Notes under the pieces: model-generated
Seen by the model: the letters and a program-made list of their open reading frames with translations, nothing else
Databases searched by the model: none
What the model was told of the DNA's origin: nothing
Source of the DNA: Methylobacterium sp. NMS14P
GTDB taxonomy: Bacteria; Pseudomonadota; Alphaproteobacteria; Rhizobiales; Beijerinckiaceae
Direction of reading: 5' to 3'
Length of the DNA: 64,000 nucleotides
Assembly (NCBI RefSeq): GCF_028583545.1
Contig: NZ_CP087106.1
Coordinates: 1,488,001 to 1,552,000, forward strand
Position numbers and translations under genes: made by a program
In this document: in pieces, positions 34,788 to 41,800 of the stretch
How positions within the stretch are numbered: position 1 is the first letter of the stretch
Layout of the letters: each line of letters begins with the position of its first letter

Positions 34788-34840
34788 TCTTCACCGGCAG
34801 CCGCAGCGGATGCGCGGGCCGGACGCCCCCGCCCCGGATC

Positions 34841-35107
34841 TCAGGTCACGCCGCCCCGATCCGCGTCGAGCTGCTGCAGCAGCTCCGCCAGCCGGGGATC
34901 CAGCGCCTCGTCGATCACCGGATCGTACATCGCCCGCATCTGGTGGCCGAGCCGCACGCGCGTCCGCGCGTCGAGGGTCGGGCCGCCCGCGATGGGCACC
35001 ACCCGCAGGGCGGCGGGTGCCGCGCCGGGGGCGCAGCGCTCGGGCGGTCTCGGGGCGGCACGTCGGTGGTCAGGCCGGTGTTCGGCCCTGTGTTCGGGAT
35101 GAGGCAT
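34841..35107 (-). CDS. nepR: NepR-type anti-sigma factor
   Basis: 88 residues from ATG 35107. The C-terminal ~40 residues are the NepR core of two helices (LDARTRVRLGHQMRAMYDPV and LDPRLAELLQQLD) that wraps EcfG and blocks it until phospho-PhyR sequesters NepR. The N-terminal ~45 residues are His/Pro-rich and unstructured, as in family members. The exact start is uncertain: AGGAGG lies only one base before ATG 35107. It converges on the EcfG-type gene instead of preceding it, which is the usual arrangement. Confidence 0.8.
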   Translation of the reverse strand: MPHPEHRAEHRPDHRRAAPRPPERCAPGAAPAALRVVPIAGGPTLDARTRVRLGHQMRAMYDPVIDEALDPRLAELLQQLDADRGGVT

Positions 35108-35201
35108 GCCTCCTACATCGGCCCGCACCCCCGCCACGGCAACCACCGGCCCGCCCGATCGCGAGCGAGATGGCACGCCCGATGGCGTGGCGTCGTCCCC
35201 C

Positions 35202-35540
35202 TCAGGCATCGTCCTCGGGGGCGAAGACCTCGCCCTTCTCGGCCAGCACGGTGTTGGCCGCGTCGCGGGCCAGCTCGTCCCGGTCGGCCGCGGGATCGGG
35301 GCGGCCGAGGGCCCGCGCCAGGGCCCCGTCCCAGCCGGGCGCCGGCGCCTGGCCCTGCCCGGCGAGGATCGCGCCGGCCCGGCGGCAGACCCGGGCCCAG
35401 TCCGCCGCGCCGAGGGCGGCCCAGTCGGTCCCGAGGCCGAGCTCGGTAGCGGCTTGGGTCGCGGCTTGGGTCGCGGCTTGGGTCGCGGCCCGGGCCGCCG
35501 CCTCGGTCGAGCCCGGCGGCGGGGCGGGGATGTCGGTCAT
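35202..35540 (-). CDS. hypothetical protein with in-frame 12-base repeats
   Basis: 112 residues, acidic, no recognised family. The N-terminal part contains Ala-Ala-Thr-Gln repeated four times, encoded by three exact copies of a 12-base unit (35449-35484). The C-terminal part (DWAALGAADWARVCRRAGAIL, DELARDAANTVLAEKGEVF) is helical. Probably cytoplasmic. It lies upstream of nepR on the same strand with a 94-base gap. Confidence 0.6.
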   Translation of the reverse strand: MTDIPAPPPGSTEAAARAATQAATQAATQAATELGLGTDWAALGAADWARVCRRAGAILAGQGQAPAPGWDGALARALGRPDPAADRDELARDAANTVLAEKGEVFAPEDDA

Positions 35541-35607
35541 GGCGATGCGGCCTCCTGCCGGGCTGTCGGTGCTCCGGCGGACGATATAGCGCGCCGGTCC
35601 CCGCCCA

Positions 35608-36165
35608 TCAGCGCAGGCCGTGGGCCGCGAGTTCCTCCGGCACGCAAGCGGACGCGTCCTGGCGCAGCAGGACCGCGTCGAGGGTGACCGGGCGGTCGTC
35701 CCAGGCATCCACGCCGACATCGCAGGAGCGCGTGGTGTCGGCGAGCCAGCCGTGGCTGTGCCCGTAGAGGTGGCGCGTCTCCCGCCACAGGCCCGGCCAG
35801 GCCCGGTGCGCGTAGTGCGACAGGAACAGGCGGTGCGGCCGCCCGCGCGCGTCCGCGACGGAGAGGCGGGCGCTCTCCACCGGCGGCTCAGCCCAGGGCA
35901 GGTCCAGGACACGGTTCGAATCGTGGTTGCCCCGGACGAGGCGCTTGGTGCCGTTCAGCCGCGCGAAGATCGCCGCGCAGTGCGCCCGGCTGGCATGGGC
36001 GGCGAAGTCGCCGAGGTGCCAGACGGCGTCCTCCGGGCCGACCACGGCGTTCCAGCCGGCGACCAGGGCCTCGTCGTGGGCCTCGACGCTGCCGAACCGC
36101 GCCCCGCGGTGGCGGAGGATGTGCGGGTCGCCGAAATGCGTGTCCGCGGTGAAGAAGATCGCCAT
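35608..36165 (-). CDS. calcineurin-like metallophosphoesterase
   Basis: 185 residues. The five metal-binding motifs are present: FFTADTHFGD, WHLGDFA, VRGNHDS, FLSHYAH, LYGHSHG. The size and the opening THFGD with the aspartates match the small UDP-independent phosphoesterases often found beside phage or repair functions; substrate unknown. ATG 36165 is chosen because the family begins directly at the first metal motif. Divergent from the glycosylase gene. Confidence 0.88.
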   Translation of the reverse strand: MAIFFTADTHFGDPHILRHRGARFGSVEAHDEALVAGWNAVVGPEDAVWHLGDFAAHASRAHCAAIFARLNGTKRLVRGNHDSNRVLDLPWAEPPVESARLSVADARGRPHRLFLSHYAHRAWPGLWRETRHLYGHSHGWLADTTRSCDVGVDAWDDRPVTLDAVLLRQDASACVPEELAAHGLR

Positions 36166-36298
36166 GGTGTCGTGACCTGGGCCGCGGGCGCGTCCCGTCC
36201 AGACCGGCCGGCGCGAGGCGCGCGGCCGCATCGCCGCGTTTCCGGGCCGCTTCCGGAGCCGCTTCCGGGAAGCTCCGCGTCCCGGTTAGGCTGCGGCG

Positions 36299-37012
36299 AT
36301 GCTGGATCCCGCCATCTACGCCCACCTCTTGGACGCGGCGCGCGCCCATCCGCCGCTGCGGGCCGCCCTGGTGCGGGCCGGTCCGATCCGGATCGAGCCG
36401 CCGGCGCATCCGTGCGTCGCCGACCGCCTGTTCGTCGAGGTGGTCAACCAGCAGCTCTCGGTCCGGGCGGCGGCGGCGATCTGGGCCCGGATCGAGGCCG
36501 CCGCCGCGGCCGCGGGCGCGAGCCCGAGGGGCCTGTTCGAGGCCGGGGATGCGGCGCCTCTGCGGGCCTGCGGCATCTCGGGCAACAAGGTGCGGGCGCT
36601 CCAGGCGATCGTGGCGGCCGAGACGGCGGGCCTCCTCGGGCCCGGTCTCGCCGGCCTGCCGCATCCCGAGCGGGCGGCGATCCTGTGCGGGATCCGCGGC
36701 GTCGGCCCCTGGACGGCCGACATGGTCGGCATCTTCCACTTCCACGACCCGGACATCTGGCCCGCGGGCGACGTGGCAGCGGTGGGCTGCCTGCACCGCC
36801 TCACCGGGCGGGCCGATACCGGCGCGGTGGCGGCGGCCTTCGCGCCGTACCGCTCAATCCTGGCCCGCTACCTGTGGCGCATCAAGGACACGGCGCCCGC
36901 GCCGGTGGCCGTGCCGGTGGCGGCGCCGACGGCTCTGCCCGCGGACCAGCCGGCCCGGCCGGATCCGGCGCCCGGGGCCCGGCGCCCCCGCGGCGCGGCG
37001 AAATCCGGGTGA
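36299..37012 (+). CDS. DNA-3-methyladenine glycosylase II (AlkA-type HhH-GPD)
   Basis: 237 residues. Helix-hairpin-helix GIRGVGPWTADMVGIF followed by the catalytic Asp in IWPAGDVAAVGCL defines the HhH-GPD superfamily. The N-terminal part (FVEVVNQQLSVRAAAAIWARIEA, GISGNKVRALQAIV) is AlkA-like. It removes alkylated bases from DNA. No Fe-S cysteines are seen, consistent with AlkA rather than MutY/Nth. The last ~45 residues are Ala/Pro-rich and disordered. It is followed directly by a tRNA gene. Confidence 0.9.
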   Translation: MLDPAIYAHLLDAARAHPPLRAALVRAGPIRIEPPAHPCVADRLFVEVVNQQLSVRAAAAIWARIEAAAAAAGASPRGLFEAGDAAPLRACGISGNKVRALQAIVAAETAGLLGPGLAGLPHPERAAILCGIRGVGPWTADMVGIFHFHDPDIWPAGDVAAVGCLHRLTGRADTGAVAAAFAPYRSILARYLWRIKDTAPAPVAVPVAAPTALPADQPARPDPAPGARRPRGAAKSG

Positions 37013-37049
37013 CGGGCGGCCGGGGATCGGCTATCCGTCGGCGCCTCCC

Positions 37050-37125
37050 GGGCCCGTAGCTCAATGGTTAGAGCCGGCCGCTCATAACGGTCTGGTTGCA
37101 GGTTCGAGTCCTGCCGGGCCCACCA
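37050..37125 (+). tRNA. tRNA-Ile2 (CAT anticodon, probably lysidine-modified)
   Basis: 76 bases including an encoded CCA. Acceptor GGGCCCG pairs with CGGGCCC, D-arm GCTC/GAGC, anticodon stem GGCCG/CGGTC around loop CTCATAA, T-arm GCAGG/CCTGC. The CAT anticodon could be Met, but the layout (GGTTAGAGC, GCTCATAAC, TGGTTGCAGG) matches alphaproteobacterial tRNA-Ile2, whose C34 becomes lysidine to read AUA. Confidence 0.88.
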
Positions 37126-37128
37126 GCC

Positions 37129-37146
37129 TCCCGCGATCGCGCGGGA
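37129..37146 (+). terminator. short hairpin after the tRNA
   Basis: Perfect seven-base arms TCCCGCG/CGCGGGA with an ATCG loop, beginning three bases after the tRNA CCA. Likely ends or stabilises the precursor. Confidence 0.5.
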
Positions 37147-37396
37147 TCCGCCGGGTGGCAGGTCCCAGGCCCCGGATCGAACGCGCGGCGCACCGCCTGT
37201 GGCCGCGCGGCGACACCGGCCCGCGACGTCGCGTGGACGGCGCGAATCGTTCCGGATCGGTCACGGTCGGGCGGCCAGTCTGAGGGCACCGGCCCGACCC
37301 ACCCGGCGCGGCGCGCCTCCGCCCTCTCGCCTTCGCCCCCCGCCATCGCGTAGGTCCAACCGTGCCCGCCGCCACGCTCGACCCCGCCGACAGCCC

Positions 37397-38500
37397 ATGC
37401 TCCCACAGTACCGCTGGCTCTGGGCCCTGACCCTCCTCCTCGCCTCCGGCGCGGCGGGCCTCCTCTACAACCTGCTCTTCGTCGGCGGGGCCTCGATGCT
37501 CGCCGGCCTCGTCTACGCCCTGGCGGTGGGCGGGACGGTGCTGGCCTTCGTGCCCGGCCTGAGCCTGTCGGGGCTCCAGACGCGTCTGCGCCGCCTGCCG
37601 GCGCTGGTCTACATGGTGGCGGCCGAGCTGCTCTACGTGGTGCTGATCACGCTCGGCTGCGCCCTCGGCGGGCTGGTGGTCTGGGCGTTCGGCCTGACCG
37701 GCGACAGCCTGTCCACGGCGGTGCGGATCACGCCGCGCTTCCTCGCCTACTCGCTGGCCGTGTCGGCCCTGCTGGTCTTCGTCATGCGCATGCGCGACCT
37801 GATCGGCGGCGAGGTGTTCGTGAACTTCATGATCGGCCGCTACCACAGGCCGGTGCAGGAGGAGCGGATCTTCCTGTTCCTCGACGTCGTCGGCTCCACG
37901 GCCTTCGCGGAGACCCACGGCGACCTGCGCGCCCAGGAATACCTCAGCGCCGTGTTCGCGACGCTCGCCGAGCCGGTGCGGCGCAACGCTGGCTCCACGG
38001 ACGACTTCATCGGCGACCTCGCGATGATCACGTGGCCGATGAAGCGCGGCCTCAAGGACGCGCGCTGCGTGACCTGCGTGTTCGAGGTGCTCGACCGGAT
38101 CGACGCGCAGGCCGCGGCCTGGCAAGCCCGGTTCGGCACGGTCCCGCGGCTGCGGGCGGCGCTGCACGGCGGTCCGGTGGTCACGGCCGAGGTCGGGGTC
38201 GACCGCCACAAGATCGCGTATTTCGGCGACGCCGTGAACGTCACCGCGCGGATCGAGGCCCTGTGCCGCCCGCTGGGCGTCGGCATCCTGATCTCGCAGG
38301 ATCTCCTCGATCGGCTGGACCGGCTGCCCGACGGCGTCCGCGCCCGCTCGCTGGGGGCGCACGCCCTGCGCGGCCGGGGCGCGACGCTGGCGGTCGCCAC
38401 CCTCGAGCGCGGGGCGGCGGTGCCGGACCGGCTGATCCCGGAGCGGCGGCCGGCGCCGCCGGTGCCGGATCGCGCGGAGGTCGTCGCGGAGCCGCGCTAG
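37397..38500 (+). CDS. membrane class III adenylate/guanylate cyclase
   Basis: 367 residues. About four to five N-terminal membrane helices (residues ~8-135), then a class III cyclase domain: first metal Asp in FLFLDVVGSTAFAE, second in FIGDLAMITWP, AALHGGPVVTAEVG, and the transition-state Asn/Arg in GDAVNVTARIEAL. All catalytic residues are recognisable, so it probably makes cAMP (or cGMP). It may feed the cNMP-binding SulP or other CNB proteins. ATG 37397 is preferred; upstream in-frame sequence is Arg/Pro-rich non-coding type. Confidence 0.88.
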   Translation: MLPQYRWLWALTLLLASGAAGLLYNLLFVGGASMLAGLVYALAVGGTVLAFVPGLSLSGLQTRLRRLPALVYMVAAELLYVVLITLGCALGGLVVWAFGLTGDSLSTAVRITPRFLAYSLAVSALLVFVMRMRDLIGGEVFVNFMIGRYHRPVQEERIFLFLDVVGSTAFAETHGDLRAQEYLSAVFATLAEPVRRNAGSTDDFIGDLAMITWPMKRGLKDARCVTCVFEVLDRIDAQAAAWQARFGTVPRLRAALHGGPVVTAEVGVDRHKIAYFGDAVNVTARIEALCRPLGVGILISQDLLDRLDRLPDGVRARSLGAHALRGRGATLAVATLERGAAVPDRLIPERRPAPPVPDRAEVVAEPR

Positions 38501-38531
38501 GCTCCGGTGTCTCATCCGTCACACCCGCGTC

Positions 38532-38906
38532 TCAGCCGCGGCGGACGCAGCGGTCCCAGAGGCGCCGGCCCCACGCGATCGGCGCGCGCCGCGGGGCCGC
38601 GGCCGGGCCGGCCCAGTCGGAGACCGCTCCGAGCGCCGCCGGCAGGGTGGCGACGAGCGCCGCCGGCCCCTCGATGTCCCAGCCGATCACGCAGCAGCCG
38701 CAGCCGGTGCTGCGCACGCGGGTGAGCCGGTCGGCATGGGCCAGCATCCACCGCTCGGCCGCGGCGACGTCGTCCCCGTCGCCCACGTCCACGCACAGGG
38801 AGGCGCGCCCGTGGCCCGGGGCCGACGGCCCCTCGGGCACCGGGTCGAGCCGCCCGTAGAGGGCCCGCAGGGCGTCGGAGGCCGGCCCGGCGTCGCCGGC
38901 GCTCAC
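38532..38906 (-). CDS. small hypothetical protein, last gene of the retron-side operon
   Basis: 124 residues, no recognised family. GTG 38906 overlaps the stop of the Sel1-like gene (GTGA). Notable features are a Cys-rich turn (STGCGCCVIGWDIEG), an Asp-rich loop (VDVGDGDDVAAAERW) and an Arg/Trp-rich C-terminus. No signal peptide or membrane helix. Translational coupling to the Sel1-like and reverse transcriptase genes is the only clue to function. Confidence 0.6.
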   Translation of the reverse strand: MSAGDAGPASDALRALYGRLDPVPEGPSAPGHGRASLCVDVGDGDDVAAAERWMLAHADRLTRVRSTGCGCCVIGWDIEGPAALVATLPAALGAVSDWAGPAAAPRRAPIAWGRRLWDRCVRRG

Positions 38907-39643
38907 GGCGCGTCCATCTCGGCGAGCTGCCGCTTGGCGAAGGCGCAGGCCGCGAAGTCCGGGCTGATCGCGCAGGCCATGTCGAACGCCGCCCGGGCCC
39001 GGGACGCCTCGGCGGCGACGCCCTCGCCGAGGCGATAGGCCTGGCCGAGCATGGCGCAGCCCCAGGCGCCGCGCCGGTCGCAATCGAGGCGGAAGCTCCG
39101 GGCGAGGCAGGCGTCCGTGTCGGCACGCGGCGCGGCGCGGAAGGGATCCTCCGCGTAGTCGCCGTTGCGGATCCCGGCAGCCCGGTTGGTGCAGCCCGCC
39201 GGAAACCCGCCCGCGCAGGCGAGGGCGTAGAGGCGCTCCTTGTCGAGGATGTCGGCGACGTCGAGGGCGTGGTGCTCGAGGGCGAGGGCGAGGTCGAAGC
39301 AGGCCGGCGCGTTCGACCACCGGGTGCAGAGCGCGTAGCAGGAAGCGGGCTCGCGCGCGCAGCGGCGCTCGGTCGGCCGCCGGGGCGCGAACGCCCACCG
39401 CCAGAACGGGCGCTCCCGCGCGAAGGTGTCGGCCGGGCAGGTCCCGAAGCTGCGCAGCAAGGCCGGGTCCTGCCGGAGCGGCTCCGCGATCTCCGCGGCC
39501 TCGGCCTTGTTGAAGACGGGTGCGGCGGGCGCCTCGTCGGCCCGGGACGCCCCCGGTCCGAGCGAGAGGGCCGGGGCCAGGGCGAAGAGCGCGGCGAGGC
39601 TGGTCCGGAGGTGCCCGGCCGGGAGGCTCCGGGCCACGCTCAT
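38903..39643 (-). CDS. exported Sel1-like repeat protein
   Basis: 246 residues with a signal peptide (hydrophobic LRTSLAALFALAPALSLG, cleavage near SRADEAP). The Cys-rich body contains Sel1-like helical repeats (CTRWSNAPACFDLALALEHH, LYALACAGGFPAGCTNRAAGIRNG, GCAMLGQAYRLGEGVAAEASRARAAFDMAC). ATG 39643 overlaps the stop of the reverse transcriptase gene (ATGA). A periplasmic Sel1 protein translationally coupled to a retron-type RT is unusual; it may be an accessory or only a passenger. Confidence 0.75.
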   Translation of the reverse strand: MSVARSLPAGHLRTSLAALFALAPALSLGPGASRADEAPAAPVFNKAEAAEIAEPLRQDPALLRSFGTCPADTFARERPFWRWAFAPRRPTERRCAREPASCYALCTRWSNAPACFDLALALEHHALDVADILDKERLYALACAGGFPAGCTNRAAGIRNGDYAEDPFRAAPRADTDACLARSFRLDCDRRGAWGCAMLGQAYRLGEGVAAEASRARAAFDMACAISPDFAACAFAKRQLAEMDAP

Positions 39644-41490
39644 CGGCGCCGTCGCCAGCGGCGCAGCAGGCGTCGCAGGCCGAGGAGCAGGGCGACCGCG
39701 AGGACGAGCAGCCCGAGCGCCGGGTGCAGCAGGGCGGCCGCCTGGAACAGGACGAAGATCCCCAGGACGACCTTCCAGGGCTTCATCGGGGCGTCGTCGG
39801 GCTCGGCGCCCGCGTCCGGCGCGGCCTCCGCGCGGGCGGCCGGTTCCGGCGCGCCGAGGCGCGGGCGCCCGGAGACCGGCACGCCGCTGCGGCCCGGCAC
39901 CGGCGCGGCCACGCGGGCCGCGATCTCGGCCGCCTCCCGGGCGGCGGCCGCCTCGGCCTCGGCCAGGATCGGGTCCGGCTCGGGCGCGGGGCGGGGGGCC
40001 GGCACCCACCAGCGGGCGAGGGGCACCTCGCCCCGCGCGGACCGGGCGCGGAAGTCCGGCTGCCGGGGCGCCGTCGCCGGAGCCGAATGGCGTTCCGCGA
40101 GGGCGCGGGCCCGCGCCAGCAGCGGCGCGCCGGTCTCCGGCGTGACCATCCGGACGAACTGCGCGAAGCCGACCGCGGCGCGGAGCACGCCCGCCTCGCC
40201 GGCCGCGCCCCAGCGGCGCCCGGCCGGCCCGTGCCGCTCGAGCCCGTGCAGGAGGGCGCGGAAGCGGCGCAGGGTCTCGCGGGGCACGCCGACCCGCTCG
40301 TTGACGGTGAGTCCGGTCACCTCCTGGTGCCGGCCGCGGCGCATCACGCGGGTCTTGTCCGGATGGACGGTGAAGCCCTCCCCGGCGACGATGGCGTGGA
40401 CGTACTTGAGCAGCGCGCCGACCTTCCCGGCGGCCTCGCCGGAGGCCGAGAAGGTCAGGTCGTCGGCGTAGCGCGTGTAGGTGAAACCGAGGCTGCCGGC
40501 GAGGCCGGCGAGCCGGGCGTCGAGCCGGGTGCAGACGAGGTTGGTGAGCGCGGGGCTCGTCGGCGCGCCCTGCGGCAGCCGGCGGGGTCCCCGGGCGGCG
40601 TAGAGGCGGGCGCCGTCGATCTCGACCGCGTCCACGTCCGGCTCGGTGCAGAGCAGCGCCAGCACGGTCGCCACCGGCTCGGCGTAGCCCAGGCCCCGGA
40701 ACTTCCCCTTGATCCGCCGGTAGTCGAGGCTCGGGAAGAAATCCTTGAGGTCGAGATTGACCACGACGTCCCGCCCGACATGGGCGGCGGCGTTGGTGAC
40801 GATCGAGCGGCCGGGCACGAAGCCGTGGGCCGCCGCGTGCACGGGGACGTGGGCGAGGAGCGCGTCGAGGATCCAGTACTGCGCCCGCTTCAGGCGCGGC
40901 ATCGGCGCCGAGATGCGGCGCAGGCCGCCCGCCTTCTTGGGGATGGTGAAGCGCCGGTAATGGCTCACCGCGCTGAGCGCCCGGTCGTAGGCGAGGAAGC
41001 GCAGCTCGCCGAGGCCGATCCCCATGGCCTCGGACAGCGCCTTCGGGCTCGCCAGGGGCGGGAGACCGGGGGCGGGCCCCCGCGCCGGAGCGTCCGCGTG
41101 CGCGAGGCCGGCCGAGACGCCGTCGCCGAGATGGAGGATCTCCGCCTCCCGGCGCGCGTGCCACGCCTGCGCCCGCGCGTGGCGGTCGCGGGCGTCGCGC
41201 AGCCGCGTCTCGCGCCGCCGCTCCAGCGCCGCCTTCTTGCGGCGGCGATGCATCTCCTTGAGGGCGGCTTCCGGGTCGCGCCACGCCGCCTCCCGCCGGT
41301 GGAGGTCGGCGAGGGCGCGGGCGATCTCGCCGCGGCGGCGGATCAGGTCGTCCGGCGGGTTGGGCTGCGCTTCCCCGTCCGGCCAGAAGCCGAGCCGGAT
41401 CATCTCCTCGAGGATGACCTCGTCCTTCGAGCTCTCGCGGATCCGGTCGTAGAGCTGCTGGCGGGTCAGGCTGCCGGGCTGCTGGCTCAT
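39640..41490 (-). CDS. retron-type reverse transcriptase with N-terminal coiled region and C-terminal membrane helices
   Basis: 616 residues. Residues ~1-170 are a charged, Arg-rich helical extension. The RT core follows: NAAAH (~233-237, the retron NAxxH motif), VVVNLDLKDFFPSL (~243-256), LPQGAPTSPALTN, catalytic YADD (~341-344) and VTGLTVN (~391, the retron VTG motif). Residues ~575-610 form two hydrophobic helices ending in an Arg cluster, so the protein may be membrane-anchored. No maturase or endonuclease domain is present, against a group II intron. The structured RNA immediately upstream and the SWIM and HEAT genes complete the unit. Confidence 0.92.
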   Translation of the reverse strand: MSQQPGSLTRQQLYDRIRESSKDEVILEEMIRLGFWPDGEAQPNPPDDLIRRRGEIARALADLHRREAAWRDPEAALKEMHRRRKKAALERRRETRLRDARDRHARAQAWHARREAEILHLGDGVSAGLAHADAPARGPAPGLPPLASPKALSEAMGIGLGELRFLAYDRALSAVSHYRRFTIPKKAGGLRRISAPMPRLKRAQYWILDALLAHVPVHAAAHGFVPGRSIVTNAAAHVGRDVVVNLDLKDFFPSLDYRRIKGKFRGLGYAEPVATVLALLCTEPDVDAVEIDGARLYAARGPRRLPQGAPTSPALTNLVCTRLDARLAGLAGSLGFTYTRYADDLTFSASGEAAGKVGALLKYVHAIVAGEGFTVHPDKTRVMRRGRHQEVTGLTVNERVGVPRETLRRFRALLHGLERHGPAGRRWGAAGEAGVLRAAVGFAQFVRMVTPETGAPLLARARALAERHSAPATAPRQPDFRARSARGEVPLARWWVPAPRPAPEPDPILAEAEAAAAREAAEIAARVAAPVPGRSGVPVSGRPRLGAPEPAARAEAAPDAGAEPDDAPMKPWKVVLGIFVLFQAAALLHPALGLLVLAVALLLGLRRLLRRWRRRR

Positions 41491-41528
41491 CGGCGACCTC
41501 CGGCGCAGGCAGGAGGCGTGACGGGGGA

Positions 41529-41745
41529 CGTCGGCCGGGATGCCTTCGTCAAGTCTCGGGACTGGCCCGGTCCACTCGACGCCGGCACGACCACCGGTGC
41601 GCGTTTGGGTTCAGCGAACCCAAACCGCGAACGCGCACCGGTGGTCAGTGCCGGCCCAGTGAAGAGCGGGCCAGTGACGCTTTGCCGGGCAGGGTGCAGG
41701 GACGGCGAATCGCCGCCCGAAATGCAAGGTCCGCCCCGGCCGACG
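41529..41745 (-). ncRNA. candidate retron msr-msd RNA
   Basis: Lies in the 310-base gap before the RT start. Perfect 11-base inverted repeats at 41735-41745 and 41529-41539 (CCCGGCCGACG and its complement) fit a1/a2. Inside is a long hairpin: arms 41581-41588/41648-41655 (8 bp), 41589-41603/41632-41646 (15 bp) and 41604-41612/41616-41624 (9 bp), with a 1-base and a 7-base bulge and a 3-base loop, fitting msd. A further 9-bp pairing (41561-41569/41667-41675) encloses it. The priming G is not identified. Confidence 0.75.
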
Positions 41746-41800
41746 CCCCTCGTCGCGGGGAGGATAGGCCAGGCGCGCGGCCGCATCAATCGGGTCCGTC

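Noticed and set aside
37050..37125. Elongator or initiator tRNA-Met
   Set aside because: The anticodon is CAT, but the D-arm, anticodon-stem and T-arm pattern matches tRNA-Ile2. The initiator lacks the first acceptor pair, which is present here.
39640..41490. Group II intron reverse transcriptase
   Set aside because: No maturase, DNA-binding or HNH region follows the RT core, no intron domain V-like structure was seen around it, and the NAxxH and VTG motifs point to a retron.
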